From positions 40,544 to 104,543 of the forward strand of contig JAHCHL010000012.1 in assembly GCA_026129745.1 (NCBI GenBank): DNA of 64,000 nucleotides, in the 5' to 3' direction. The position numbers and the translations under genes are program-made. The notes beneath the pieces are model-generated. The model was not told where the DNA came from. It ran no database searches and saw only the letters and a program-made list of their open reading frames with translations. This document shows, piece by piece, positions 16,964 to 26,048 of the stretch. Each line of letters begins with the position of its first letter. Within the stretch, counting starts at the first letter, position 1. The DNA comes from Fimbriimonadales bacterium. Lineage in GTDB: Bacteria; Armatimonadota; Fimbriimonadia; Fimbriimonadales; ATM1.

Positions 16964-17890
16964 ATGGCAAATGATATTCCGTCCGCAATTGCAGTCATGG
17001 GCCCGACTGCGGTCGGCAAGTCTGCGGTCGCAGAGCACTTGGCGCGGGCACTCGGTTGCCGTATCGTCAATGCAGACGCATTTCAGGTGTACCGAGGACT
17101 CGATGTCGGAACGAACAAGCCCGGCGCAGCGGAAATGTACGCGCTCCTGGATATCCTTGAACCCTGGGAGTCTTTCTCACTGGGGCAGTTCGTCGAGCTC
17201 GCCGAGGGCATGCTGGCGAATGAGTTCGCCTCGGGGCGGAACATCATAGTCGCAGGCGGCACCGGACTTTATGTCCGAGCGTTGTTTGAGGGCTATACCG
17301 AAATCGCCGGTAAGCCAGACCCGGACCTGCGGGCCAAGCTGGTCGAGGAGTACCATGATTTGGGCCCAGAAGCGTTCGCAAAGTCATACGGGATCGGCCC
17401 TGAGACCGTGCCCAGATCGACGATTCTGAATTCGAGGCACTTTGTGAGGCTGGTGGAACGTAGACTAGTTCCCGCGATTCATCGATCCCGCCCGCAGTTC
17501 AACGCCCGATTCTTGAAGTTTGGTCTTGAGCTGGATAAGCGCGAGCTTGACGAGCGCATCAACGCAAGAGTCGTGTCAATGGTGCAAAATGGTTGGCTCG
17601 AAGAGGTTTCGGCCCTTCGTGCTCGTGGCGCGTCGAAGGATTGGCCAGGAATGCGTGCGATTGGATATTGCCTATTGTTGGATTGCCTAAATGAAGAGAT
17701 ATCGTTGGACAAAGCCATCGAGGGGATTCAAGCGCAAACTCGAAGGTATGCGAAGCGGCAAATGACTTGGCTGCGTCGCGAACCTAACGTGCATTGGCTC
17801 GACGCCAACAAGGCGCCTGCGGAATTGACTGAGGAGATACTCTCAGTAGTGCAATTGAAACAAGGAGGCTGCGATGGCAAAGGCGATTAA
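16964..17890 (+). CDS. miaA: tRNA dimethylallyltransferase
   Basis: 308 residues. P-loop GPTAVGKS is at about 13-20, followed by [21 protein letters not shown] and [14 protein letters not shown], all MiaA signatures. It adds a dimethylallyl group to N6 of A37 in tRNAs reading UNN codons. In the usual family sequence the early motif is 'NADSMQVY'; here it is NADAFQVY. First gene of a tight miaA-hfq-dapF unit; its end overlaps hfq by 17 bases. Confidence 0.95.
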   Translation: MANDIPSAIAVMGPTAVGKSAVAEHLARALGCRIVNADAFQVYRGLDVGTNKPGAAEMYALLDILEPWESFSLGQFVELAEGMLANEFASGRNIIVAGGTGLYVRALFEGYTEIAGKPDPDLRAKLVEEYHDLGPEAFAKSYGIGPETVPRSTILNSRHFVRLVERRLVPAIHRSRPQFNARFLKFGLELDKRELDERINARVVSMVQNGWLEEVSALRARGASKDWPGMRAIGYCLLLDCLNEEISLDKAIEGIQAQTRRYAKRQMTWLRREPNVHWLDANKAPAELTEEILSVVQLKQGGCDGKGD

Positions 17891-18152
17891 CTTGCAAGAG
17901 ATGTTTCTCAATCAAGTGAGAAAAGAAGGCATCTCCGTGACTGTTTTTCTGACTGGAGGCGTTCAGATAAAGGGAATGGTGCGTGGATTCGACGCATTCA
18001 CGATACTCTTGGATTCGCCAGGCAAACCGACGCAACTCGTGTATAAGCACGCTGTTTCTGCCGTTTTGCCATCTCGGCCCATTCCAGGCTATCGTCCGCC
18101 CAACGCAAGGGACTTTGACGACGAAGGTGGCGATGACCGTTCGGATGACTGA
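17874..18152 (+). CDS. hfq: RNA chaperone Hfq
   Basis: 92 residues. ATG at 17874 is preceded by AAGGAGG about six bases upstream, inside the end of miaA. Sm1 ([25 protein letters not shown]) and Sm2 ([15 protein letters not shown]) are both present, with the conserved YKHA for the distal/proximal uridine site. After residue 75 there is a short, strongly acidic tail ([13 protein letters not shown]) that resembles in charge the acidic tip that auto-regulates RNA binding in enterobacterial Hfq. miaA-hfq adjacency is the classic arrangement. Confidence 0.95.
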   Translation: MAKAINLQEMFLNQVRKEGISVTVFLTGGVQIKGMVRGFDAFTILLDSPGKPTQLVYKHAVSAVLPSRPIPGYRPPNARDFDDEGGDDRSDD

Positions 18153-18155
18153 GCA

Positions 18156-18995
18156 ATGCCCGTAATCGAATTCACGAAAATGCACGGCATCGGCAATGAC
18201 TTCATCGTCATCGATGCATACACAAAAGAACCGCCGCATGGCGACTTGGTCGAACTTGCCAAAAAACTTAACGACCGCAAGTTTGGAGTCGGCGGCGATG
18301 GAGTCATTCTTATTATGCGCGGCGATTCCGCGCCCTTTCGCATGCGCATGCTGAACCCAGACGGAAGCGAAGCAGAAATGTGCGGAAACGGAATCCGATG
18401 CGTCGCACGCTACGTGAAAGAACGGGGACTAACCGACCAGTCGGTAATTCCGATTGAAACAGGTGCGGGTTTGCTCCAGTTGGGTCTGTGCGAAGGCTCG
18501 AGTGTCAGAGTCAACATGGGCAAGGCGCGAACCAATCGAGGTGCTATCCCGATGACCGGGCCCACAGACGAAGAGGCGATTGGTTTTGAGATCAAGGCAG
18601 CGGGTCAATCGTTCATAGGCACTGCGGTCAGCATGGGTAACCCCCATGTCGTGATTTTTGTGAACGACGCTGAAGCCGTTCCGCTCGCCGATTGGGGCTC
18701 AGCCATCGAAATGCATGCGATGTTCCCGAATCGAACGAACGTGCATTTCGTCCAAGTGGTGTCGACTGAAAGGCTGATTCAAAGAACTTGGGAACGCGGA
18801 GCGGGCGCAACTCTTGCCTGCGGCACCGGCGCATGCGCCCTGCTTGTTGCTGCGTTCTTGAACGGTCACACGGGTCGACAGGCCACTGTTCAGCTCCCAG
18901 GTGGCGAATTGGAGATCGAATATGAAGAGAACGGGACCGTATTTATGACCGGCCCCGCAGAGTTCGTTTTCGACGGCGTTTGGGAAACGAATTAG
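18156..18995 (+). CDS. dapF: Diaminopimelate epimerase
   Basis: 279 residues. The two catalytic cysteines are in EMCGNGIRC (Cys76) and LACGTGACA (Cys222). The start MPVIEFTKMHGIGNDFIVID is canonical. It converts LL- to meso-diaminopimelate for peptidoglycan and lysine. Gap of only 3 bases to hfq makes co-transcription with miaA-hfq almost certain. Its stop overlaps the convergent PilZ gene by 4 bases. Confidence 0.97.
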   Translation: MPVIEFTKMHGIGNDFIVIDAYTKEPPHGDLVELAKKLNDRKFGVGGDGVILIMRGDSAPFRMRMLNPDGSEAEMCGNGIRCVARYVKERGLTDQSVIPIETGAGLLQLGLCEGSSVRVNMGKARTNRGAIPMTGPTDEEAIGFEIKAAGQSFIGTAVSMGNPHVVIFVNDAEAVPLADWGSAIEMHAMFPNRTNVHFVQVVSTERLIQRTWERGAGATLACGTGACALLVAAFLNGHTGRQATVQLPGGELEIEYEENGTVFMTGPAEFVFDGVWETN

Positions 18996-19591
18996 GCGGC
19001 TTTCTTCAGAGATCCGAGATACGATTCGAGCCGATAGCGTGTTGACTCAAAGTAATCGAAGAACTCGATTCCGTAACCGGAAGCAGTCTTTCGAGTGACG
19101 ATACCAAGGAATCTCCACGGTTCATCGCTGTCAGGGTCACTTGCTGAAACGGCAACAAGGCTGCCGACTTCCAACTTGTGATCGCACTGAATGTGGCAAC
19201 CAAGGGAGCTGAGATCTGTAAGCGTTGACCCGACGTTCGCAATTTGGATCTCGCCGCCCTCTTCGTCGACCTGTGTCACTTCGCCTCCGATCTCAACAGG
19301 GAACCGCTCAGCGCGTCGCTTGTCGAAGTGCAGCCATGAAGCAGACTCAACGTCGACGACAAAGCTAAGCCCGTATTTCGTTACGGATCTTATTTTCCCG
19401 CTCGCATGCGCATCGCCCTCCGCGTCCCGGTGAATGAAGTTCACCGTTTCTCCGACCACCGGCTCGTAATCTTCGCCGTTCCCTGGAATGAGGAGAATAA
19501 GCGGCTCGGTCCTCTCGACTCGGACCATCCTGACGAAGGGCTCGCTTCCGCGCGTCGAGACCATCAGAAGCATGTCACCTGTTTTAATCAT
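18992..19591 (-). CDS. PilZ domain protein (YcgR-like)
   Basis: 199 residues from ATG at 19591, which has TAGGTGA five to six bases upstream; a GTG at 19600 is a slightly longer option. The N-terminal ~85 residues are a beta-rich flagellar-brake-like module (YEPVVGETVNFIHRD...). The C-terminal half is a PilZ domain: the RRAERFPV segment supplies the RxxxR motif at about 94-98 and DLSSLGC supplies the (D/N)xSxxG motif. Both c-di-GMP contact motifs are thus intact. It probably reads c-di-GMP to control motility, secretion or polysaccharide output. Confidence 0.87.
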   Translation of the reverse strand: MIKTGDMLLMVSTRGSEPFVRMVRVERTEPLILLIPGNGEDYEPVVGETVNFIHRDAEGDAHASGKIRSVTKYGLSFVVDVESASWLHFDKRRAERFPVEIGGEVTQVDEEGGEIQIANVGSTLTDLSSLGCHIQCDHKLEVGSLVAVSASDPDSDEPWRFLGIVTRKTASGYGIEFFDYFESTRYRLESYLGSLKKAA

Positions 19592-19625
19592 TGATCTCAC
19601 CTAAGCCATTGAGGCTCAAATCAGA

Positions 19626-21281
19626 TTATTGGCTTTGCCCAGGCGGTTCTTCAGTACTCGATTTCCTTCGACCGATTGCTCTCATCGCATAAGTGGCTTC
19701 TTCGAGGCCAAGAAGTCGACCCAACCACAAGAAGAGCCAAGTTCCTGCCAAGCCTAGCCCAAGCACTCGAACAAGAGAAACCGCGTTGGGGCCGAGTCCG
19801 TCACCGGACGACATGGGAATCAGGTTGGCCAGGATGCCAACCAGCGCAGCCGAGCCTGCCGCAGCGAGGCCTCCCCAAAAAATCAGCATCGCCAAACGGC
19901 GCCCATCGATTCTGCCAAGCTTTCGACGCAATGCGATCAGCAGCATTGCAAACAGGGCGATCGCTGCGATCGAAACCGAAAGTCCCAAAGAAGCGAACTG
20001 GAAGTCCATGCCTTCTGGTCGCGCCGAAGAGAACACGCCGTAGTCAAACGGCAATGTTGGCAACAAGAACGCCATTGCAACAAAGATCCCTGTCGCAACA
20101 GTCCCTAAGAGAATGGGCAACAGCGTATTCTCCATGGCAAAGAATGCCCGCATGAGAATGGGATGCGCACACCATGCGAACACTCCAATGCTGAACATGC
20201 GAAGCGCGGCTGCAACTCGAATCGTGTCGACTTCTTGGAACTTCCCATACTGATTCAGCAATCGCACGACATCTTCGCTCAGCACGAAGAGCATCGCAGA
20301 CACGAACAATCCAATAAAAACGGCCGTGCGCAAGGTCTTGCTGACAGCTAGCAAAAACTTGGCCGCATCTCGTTTCGCGAACAATTCTGCCAATGTTGGA
20401 AAGATGGCAATTGCGAGTGATTGCCCGAACACACCGAGCGGCGCTTGCATGATTCTATTTGAGATATCGAGCGCAGAAATGGCACCTTGCCCATAGAATG
20501 ATCCGAACCCACCCACGACGATCGCATAGACGCCCGGCAAACTCAATCCAAAGATGACAGGCAGCATCAGCTTGAACACGCTTCGAACGCCTTCGTGCTT
20601 TAGATCGAGAGAGGGAGTGTACGCTGATCCGAATCGGCGCATCGCAAAGATAGGAATCAGAAGATTGCCAATCAATGCACCAGTCAGCGCACCCCAAGCG
20701 ACTGCATAGATTCCCCAGCCAGACCAATACGCGAAAACGGCCGCACCGAGAATGATTCCAATGTTGTAAATGTTCGGAGCAAGCGCTGGAACCAGAAAGT
20801 GCTTTCGGGCATTCATGGTTCCAAACATCAGACCACCCAAAAAGAACGCGATCTGTGAAGGGAGCAAGATAACGGAAAGCTGCGCTGCCTGTCTCATGAC
20901 ATCCGGAGGCAGCCCAGGACGCAAAACTGACATCAACGGCAACGCGAATATGGACGCAAGAACTACAAAACACAGGACGACGATGCCCATGAAAGTAGCG
21001 AGCGTGCTGAAAACTTTCCATGCCTCCTTCTCGTCGCCTGTCGTGAAGTAGCGAGTGAAAACGGGAATGAATGCCGCGCTCAGTGCCCCGCCGGCGATAA
21101 GAAAAAACAAGAGATCTGGAATGGCAAATGCCGCTACATATGCGTCGCGCTCTGATTCGAGACCAAAGTTCCGGCTGATGACCGCGTCACGGACAAGCCC
21201 AAGGACTCTCGAAAGCAAGATCGCCAAAGCCATGACGCCGCTCGCTTGAACGACAGTCATCGGCTTTGGCGGTTTTGCCAC
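19626..21281 (-). CDS. murJ: Lipid II flippase MurJ
   Basis: 551 residues with about 14 membrane helices. The N-terminal block GVMALAILLSRVLGLVRD and AFAIPDLLFFLIAGGALSAAFIPVFTRY is the MVIN/MurJ signature, with the conserved arginines of the substrate cavity. It moves lipid II across the inner membrane. The start is GTG at 21281; ATG at 21260 is also possible. The C-terminal tail is polar and short. It lies 16 bases downstream of trxA on the same strand. Confidence 0.95.
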   Translation of the reverse strand: MAKPPKPMTVVQASGVMALAILLSRVLGLVRDAVISRNFGLESERDAYVAAFAIPDLLFFLIAGGALSAAFIPVFTRYFTTGDEKEAWKVFSTLATFMGIVVLCFVVLASIFALPLMSVLRPGLPPDVMRQAAQLSVILLPSQIAFFLGGLMFGTMNARKHFLVPALAPNIYNIGIILGAAVFAYWSGWGIYAVAWGALTGALIGNLLIPIFAMRRFGSAYTPSLDLKHEGVRSVFKLMLPVIFGLSLPGVYAIVVGGFGSFYGQGAISALDISNRIMQAPLGVFGQSLAIAIFPTLAELFAKRDAAKFLLAVSKTLRTAVFIGLFVSAMLFVLSEDVVRLLNQYGKFQEVDTIRVAAALRMFSIGVFAWCAHPILMRAFFAMENTLLPILLGTVATGIFVAMAFLLPTLPFDYGVFSSARPEGMDFQFASLGLSVSIAAIALFAMLLIALRRKLGRIDGRRLAMLIFWGGLAAAGSAALVGILANLIPMSSGDGLGPNAVSLVRVLGLGLAGTWLFLWLGRLLGLEEATYAMRAIGRRKSSTEEPPGQSQ

Positions 21282-21297
21282 AGCCTACTCTGTAGGG

Positions 21298-21624
21298 CTA
21301 CGCCAAGGCTCTTTCGAGAGCCTTCGCGATGTTGTCCTTGTTGGTGAAGCCGACGATCTGGTCGACCACCTTGCCGCCTTTGAAGATGAGGAGGGATGGG
21401 ATGCTCATAATCCCGAACTGGGCGGCCAGTTCACCCTCTGAATCGACGTCCACTTTGTAAACGTTGACCTTGCCTGCGTACTCCTCGGCGATTTTTTCGA
21501 CCTCGGGAGCAATGGCTTTGCAGGGTCCGCACCACTCGGCCCAAAAGTCGATGAGAACGGGAACTGCCGAGTTAACGACTTTGTCCTCAAATTCGGCTTG
21601 GCCTAGGGGAGATGCAACTGACAT
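21298..21624 (-). CDS. trxA: Thioredoxin
   Basis: 108 residues from ATG at 21624, which has GGAGGT eight bases upstream. The longer frame (to 21897) is an artefact crossing the divergent gene. The active site WCGPCK has Cys32 and Cys35, followed by the cis-proline segment MSIPSLLIFKGG. Standard cytoplasmic thioredoxin; partner reductase TrxB is at 37166-38110 and MsrA at 4572-5192. Confidence 0.96.
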   Translation of the reverse strand: MSVASPLGQAEFEDKVVNSAVPVLIDFWAEWCGPCKAIAPEVEKIAEEYAGKVNVYKVDVDSEGELAAQFGIMSIPSLLIFKGGKVVDQIVGFTNKDNIAKALERALA

Positions 21625-21661
21625 TCGGTGTAACCTCCGATGGAAATGTGATGGATCAAGA

Positions 21662-21710
21662 TTACCCGACGACCCGTCTCTACTTGCGAAAGAGTCGCAA
21701 GTCCGGGTAA
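21662..21710. other. Nested inverted repeat in the divergent trxA/secreted-protein spacer
   Basis: An outer perfect 7-bp repeat (TTACCCG 21662-21668 with CGGGTAA 21704-21710) encloses an inner perfect 7-bp hairpin (ACTTGCG 21682-21688, loop of 7, CGCAAGT 21696-21702). On the 3' side only one base separates the two stems, so they could stack. It may be a leader RNA structure for either gene or an operator. No T-run follows on either strand, so it is not a simple terminator. Confidence 0.4.
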
Positions 21711-21793
21711 CAATCCCGACCAGATTGCGTCTAAATGGCGAAATCGCTTGGGTTCGCATGCCTAAGCGGAGCAAACAGGAGGAACCAAGAAGC

Positions 21794-22549
21794 GTGAACG
21801 TTTGGGTTCGAAAAACGATTTTGGTGGCCGGAGCAGCGGTCACAGCGTCCTTTGCCGTAGCTGCCCCACCCGTGGAGGCAGGGCTGGCAGGCATCAAACT
21901 CTACGACACGGGCGTCGACGTGGTCAAGCGGTTTGGGTCGCCAACACACGTCATGCCGGTCGTCTTCGGCGGGGCGGCAGGCGGTGGTGGTGGCGCAGGC
22001 CAACCCGGTGGCGGTGGGTTCAGCGGTGCCGGAGCCGGCGGCGGCGGCGGTGCTGCACTCACTCCCCAGGTCGACTTCATTGCTCCACCTTTGAGCATCA
22101 GAGGCATGCAGGGTCCTTCCGCAGCTGGCGCAGCGCCGGCAGGCGGTGGTCAAGGCCCATCAGCGGCAGGCGGTCCATCCGCAGCAGGCGGCGGAGGCGG
22201 CCAGGCCGGTCAGCTTCCCGAAGGCACTTTCTTTGTTCGATGGGTCTACCAGAGAGGCGGCGGCACAAGCATCAACTTCGTGCTCAACAAGTTCAATAAG
22301 GTCGTTCAGATTGAGGCGATGGGCCTCTCTGCCAGCAACGTCCGAACGGCAGGCGGCATTCGACTCGGCTCTTCGATGCAAGATGTCATGACGAAGTACG
22401 AAACGCCCGACGCATACGATGTCGGCGGTGACTACTTCATGGTGAAGTTCTTGAGGCTCAGTCAAGTCGCGTTCCGATTCACACGCGAGACTGCGAAAAT
22501 GCCCTATCGCGTGACCGGAATTGTCGTGTCTGCAGGAAAAGCCGAATAG
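21794..22549 (+). CDS. Secreted Gly/Ala-rich protein with two BamE-like half repeats
   Basis: 251 residues from GTG at 21794, 11 bases after AGGAGG; ATG at 21758 in the same frame would place extra charged residues before the signal. The N-terminus (VRKTILVAGAAVTASFAVAAPPVEA) is a signal peptide. The mature protein starts GIKLYDTGVDVVKRFGSPTHV. A ~110-residue stretch follows that is very rich in Gly, Ala, Pro and Ser (about 65-175), then a folded C-terminal part containing GIRLGSSMQDVMTKYETPDAY. The two quoted segments resemble each other and the 'I..G.....V...LG.P' motif of SmpA/BamE-type lipoproteins. Function unknown. Seven bases upstream of dnaG. Confidence 0.75.
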   Translation: MNVWVRKTILVAGAAVTASFAVAAPPVEAGLAGIKLYDTGVDVVKRFGSPTHVMPVVFGGAAGGGGGAGQPGGGGFSGAGAGGGGGAALTPQVDFIAPPLSIRGMQGPSAAGAAPAGGGQGPSAAGGPSAAGGGGGQAGQLPEGTFFVRWVYQRGGGTSINFVLNKFNKVVQIEAMGLSASNVRTAGGIRLGSSMQDVMTKYETPDAYDVGGDYFMVKFLRLSQVAFRFTRETAKMPYRVTGIVVSAGKAE

Positions 22550-22556
22550 GCCGTGA

Positions 22557-24257
22557 ATGCATGATGATGTCGAGCAAGTTCGGACTCGGATCGATATCGT
22601 CGATCTCGTAGGCGAGCGGGTTCAACTCAAACGAAGCGGAAGTTCCTGGCGGGGTCTTTGTCCGTTCCACACGGAAAAGACCCCGTCTTTTCATGTGAAT
22701 CCCCAGCGCGGCAGGTACACCTGCTTTGGATGCCAAGCGACCGGAGATGTTTTCGATTGGGTAATGCGCACGGAAAACGTCGACTTTCGAGGCGCATTGG
22801 AGATCCTCGCCGCGCGAGCGGGCATCACCCTCAGCAAGAAATCTGGACCTTCCAGCGACAACGTCGAGCGAATTCTCGACGCGTTAGAGTTTGCGGCCAA
22901 GCACTTCCAACGAGAGCTTCTTCGAAACCCACTCGCGCTTCATTACGCGCACTCAAGGGGACTCGACGAGACGACCATAGGAGCCTGGGAGATTGGTTTC
23001 GCGCCAGAAGACGCCGAGTCTCTTCCCGCGGCGCTCAAATCTGGCGGGATTCGGCTGGAAGACGCCGCTGCAGGAGGACTTCTCTCAGGTTCACCTTCTG
23101 AGGGCTATTTGCCGTTCTTTCGCGGAAGGCTGATGTTCCCCATTCGCAACGACAAGGGCCGGGTAGTCGCGTTTGGCGCTCGCGCTTTCGGCAATGACGA
23201 GCCGAAGTATCTGAATTCCCGCGACACGATTGTATTCAACAAGAGCCAAACACTATACGGGCTTCACCTCGCAAAGAAACCGCTGATGGGGCTTCGAAGC
23301 ATCGTAATCACCGAAGGATATTTGGATGTGATTGCGTGCCACCGATCAGGAATCGAGACTGCAGTCGCTCCGCTTGGAACAGCCATGAACGAACGGCACG
23401 TGGAGGCGATCCGCAGGTGGGCAGATCGAGTAACCCTCCTCTATGACAGCGACAGCGCAGGGAGAAAGGCCGCGCGAAGAGCAAACGCGCTGCTCTCACC
23501 TGCAGGGCTCCAAGTGCGATTGGGCGTTCTCCCAATCGGCGCAGATCCTGATTCGCTTTTTTCAAGTCAGGGTGCCGTCGCTTTGCGAGAGGTCGTCGAT
23601 GCTGCAGTCAGTCCGCTGCGCTTCGAAGTGGTTGCTTTGAGACAGGAACTTGGAGAGTCGTCCGAGGACTTTTGGAAGGAAGCGAAGTCAGTCCTCGCAT
23701 CCTCGAACGATATTCTCGAAAGAGACCAACTGATCGCCGAGTTGGCTGCGACACACTCGAATGCGCGATTCGGACTACAGGCCGCAATCGACGCACTTCG
23801 CAAGGAAGTCGAGTCTCTCACTCCAAGCCGCAAAAGAAAGCAAAGCCAGATCGACTCCAACGACTCCTTGATTGAATTGCCAGCAGCGGCGGAACGAATG
23901 GTGCTTCGGTCTGCGTTGCGAACTGAGCTCCGCGAAGAAGCCATCGAGGCATTAGCAGACGATGGACTCATCGTTACCTTGCCTGGCATCGAACTCAAGT
24001 CAGCGTTGTTGTCAGTGCTTGACACCCAGCCGGAATTAGATGCGGGCGAGATCCTGCAGTCGATTCCCGAAGAGTCGAGATCGATGTTCGCATCGATGGA
24101 GCGACCGTCGGAAGGGCCCGTTACGGAACAAGCATTGAAGGAATCGATCCAGCGGCTGCGCAGAGAACGCGAGATTCGACTCAAGAAGGCTGCGCTCGAG
24201 CGGAGCATGTCGGATGAGGATCTCGTCGAATACTTCCGACTCAAAGGCCGCAGTTGA
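22557..24257 (+). CDS. dnaG: DNA primase
   Basis: 566 residues. The N-terminal zinc-binding domain has ligands Cys35, His38, Cys56 and Cys59 (CPFH ... CFGC). The catalytic core contains FRGRLMFPIRNDKGRVVAFGAR and the TOPRIM block VITEGYLDVIACHRSG (about 251-266), with the later acidic YDSDSAGRKAA. The C-terminal ~170 residues are helical and poorly conserved, as expected for the helicase-binding domain. It makes RNA primers at the fork. It sits directly before the sigma factor gene, as in the classic macromolecular synthesis operon, but without rpsU. Confidence 0.96.
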   Translation: MHDDVEQVRTRIDIVDLVGERVQLKRSGSSWRGLCPFHTEKTPSFHVNPQRGRYTCFGCQATGDVFDWVMRTENVDFRGALEILAARAGITLSKKSGPSSDNVERILDALEFAAKHFQRELLRNPLALHYAHSRGLDETTIGAWEIGFAPEDAESLPAALKSGGIRLEDAAAGGLLSGSPSEGYLPFFRGRLMFPIRNDKGRVVAFGARAFGNDEPKYLNSRDTIVFNKSQTLYGLHLAKKPLMGLRSIVITEGYLDVIACHRSGIETAVAPLGTAMNERHVEAIRRWADRVTLLYDSDSAGRKAARRANALLSPAGLQVRLGVLPIGADPDSLFSSQGAVALREVVDAAVSPLRFEVVALRQELGESSEDFWKEAKSVLASSNDILERDQLIAELAATHSNARFGLQAAIDALRKEVESLTPSRKRKQSQIDSNDSLIELPAAAERMVLRSALRTELREEAIEALADDGLIVTLPGIELKSALLSVLDTQPELDAGEILQSIPEESRSMFASMERPSEGPVTEQALKESIQRLRREREIRLKKAALERSMSDEDLVEYFRLKGRS

Positions 24258-24310
24258 GTCTATAATCCTTATCCGTCCCAAAAGGGGGATGGAAAAAGGG
24301 GAGAGGCCCT

Positions 24311-25234
24311 GTGGCTGAATACGATCAGGACGTTTACGGCCTGCCAATGGCCTGGACGGCGGACGAAATGGACGAGCCGCCCCAATTCGTCGCGGATCAA
24401 CCCCTTGGAACCGAAGACAGCGGAACCTCATGGATGCGAACGGTCGGCCGTGTACCGTTGTTGACTCCGGAGCAAGAGTGCCGACTTGCCCAGGCTGCCC
24501 GCAACGGATGCTTGCGCTCCAAGACGATCATGGTCGAGGCCAACCTAAGATTGGTCGTCAGCATCGCAAAGAAGTTTCAGGGAAAGGGCTTGCCCCTTTT
24601 CGATCTCATTCAAGAAGGCAACTTGGGGCTGATCCGTGCGGTCGAAAAATTCGATCCGTCGAAAGGCTATCGATTCAGCACTTACGCATGCTGGTGGATC
24701 AAACAAGCCGTCACACGAGCAATCGCCGATCAAGGCCGAACCATTCGCTTACCAGCGCATCTGATCTGTTTGCTTAATCGAATGGCGAGGGTAGCCAGCG
24801 ATTTGTCTGCGCAACTCGGAAGGGCTCCCACGGATGCCGAGATTGCGGCAACGATGCGATTGAAAACCGAGCAAGTCGCCAAAATGCGATGCTATCTGTT
24901 CGAGCCAGTTTCACTCGACTCTCCCATCGCTTCCGACGGCCCGACTATCGCCGAAATCGTGTGCGCCGAGAATGAAGACGGTCCCAATGAACTGGCAGCA
25001 CGGTGCATGCTCCGGAAAAGGCTCGAAGAGATGCTGTCCGATCTTGCTGAACGTGAACGAAGCGTTCTCCGACTTCGATTTGGATTGGCCGATGGCTGTC
25101 AGTACACGCTTGAGGAAATTGCGAGTTTGCTCGATTGCACTCGCGAGCGCGTTAGGCAAATTGAAAACCGTGCGCTCAGAAAGCTGCGTAGGCCGCTATA
25201 CCGACAAGGCTTTACCGATTTGATCGAGTCGTGA
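24311..25234 (+). CDS. rpoD: RNA polymerase sigma-70 factor, primary type (SigA/RpoD)
   Basis: 307 residues from GTG at 24311, preceded by GGGAGAGG. Region 1.2 (about 39-60), region 2 ([39 protein letters not shown] and [19 protein letters not shown]), region 3 and region 4 ([21 protein letters not shown] and the helix-turn-helix [25 protein letters not shown]) are complete. Region 1.1 is absent or reduced to ~35 acidic residues, so group 2 membership cannot be excluded. The position after dnaG supports the primary factor. A perfect TATAAT lies at 24261-24266 in the spacer but no clear -35 accompanies it. Confidence 0.9.
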   Translation: MAEYDQDVYGLPMAWTADEMDEPPQFVADQPLGTEDSGTSWMRTVGRVPLLTPEQECRLAQAARNGCLRSKTIMVEANLRLVVSIAKKFQGKGLPLFDLIQEGNLGLIRAVEKFDPSKGYRFSTYACWWIKQAVTRAIADQGRTIRLPAHLICLLNRMARVASDLSAQLGRAPTDAEIAATMRLKTEQVAKMRCYLFEPVSLDSPIASDGPTIAEIVCAENEDGPNELAARCMLRKRLEEMLSDLAERERSVLRLRFGLADGCQYTLEEIASLLDCTRERVRQIENRALRKLRRPLYRQGFTDLIES

Positions 25235-25256
25235 GTACTGCGAAAAGGCGGCACCG

Positions 25257-26048
25257 TTGAGAAAGCCATCTCTTTCACCATCCAAAATCAGCATCTACCT
25301 CGCATGTCCAATGAAGTACCGATGGACGTACTTGGATCCGCGGGGAAAACTGTTCATTAGATCGAAGCCCTACTACTCGTTTGGTTCGAGTTTGCACGTC
25401 GTCTTGCAACGGTTCCATGATGAAGGGGACGTTGGAGTGTCGACAGTAGAAGAGGCCGTCGCAAAACTGGAAGAAAGTTGGATCACTGCTGGCTACTCGT
25501 CTCCTGAAGAAGCGGCAGAGGCTCTTGCCGAAGGGCGAGAGCTAATAGCACAGTATGTTGAGGAATATCAGGCGCGCCCCGCTACTGCAAAGACTCTTCA
25601 TGTCGAAAAACAGTTTCGAGATGATCTGGGGGAATTCATATTGATCGGGAGAATCGATCGAATCGATGAACATGAGGACGGCACAATCGAGATCGTGGAT
25701 TACAAAAGTGGAAGAGAGGAAACTTCTCTTGAAGAGATTCAGAACGACCTCGCCATGAACTGTTACCAATTGCTCATCAGGTCCAAGATGCCTGGCAAGA
25801 GAGTGTTGAGCACCATTGTCGCTCTTCGAACGAATCAGTCAGTAAGTTTCGAACCTTCTACTGAAGACTTGAATTGGTTTAGACAGAATCTCATTCAACT
25901 CGGCGTTGAGATTATCGAACGAGACTTCGATGAACTGAGGCCTTCTGCCAAACCGATCTGCGCGAACTGCGACTTCTTGCCTTTGTGTTTGCGGGACGAA
26001 TCGTTCGCATCCGATCTTAGCGAGTTAGAAAAGGTCGAACAATCTTAG
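25257..26048 (+). CDS. RecB-like PD-(D/E)XK nuclease with Fe-S cysteines
   Basis: 263 residues from TTG at 25257 with AAGGCGG just upstream; no ATG is near. The nuclease core reads HVEKQF (Glu117), GRIDRID (Asp134) and EIVDYKSG (Asp148, Lys150), then a QLLIRS helix. One cysteine near the N-terminus (Cys17 in YLACPMKYR) and three near the C-terminus (CANCDFLPLC) form the usual four-cysteine 4Fe-4S clamp of Cas4/AddB-type nucleases. No cas genes or helicase adjoin, so this is a stand-alone PDDEXK_1 DNA-processing enzyme. Its end overlaps the convergent mvaB gene by 32 bases. Confidence 0.88.
   Translation: MRKPSLSPSKISIYLACPMKYRWTYLDPRGKLFIRSKPYYSFGSSLHVVLQRFHDEGDVGVSTVEEAVAKLEESWITAGYSSPEEAAEALAEGRELIAQYVEEYQARPATAKTLHVEKQFRDDLGEFILIGRIDRIDEHEDGTIEIVDYKSGREETSLEEIQNDLAMNCYQLLIRSKMPGKRVLSTIVALRTNQSVSFEPSTEDLNWFRQNLIQLGVEIIERDFDELRPSAKPICANCDFLPLCLRDESFASDLSELEKVEQS

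Noticed and set aside
16848..16988. N-terminal extension of MurQ
   Set aside because: It overlaps miaA in divergent orientation and adds non-homologous residues; GGAGGA supports the start at 16847.
21464..21793. N-terminal extension of the Gly-rich protein
   Set aside because: It runs antisense through trxA; the signal peptide and AGGAGG place the start at 21794.
21960..22210. Repetitive GC-rich stretch as a tandem-repeat or CRISPR-like array
   Set aside because: It is in-frame low-complexity coding sequence of irregular Gly/Ala codons without fixed repeat units or spacers.
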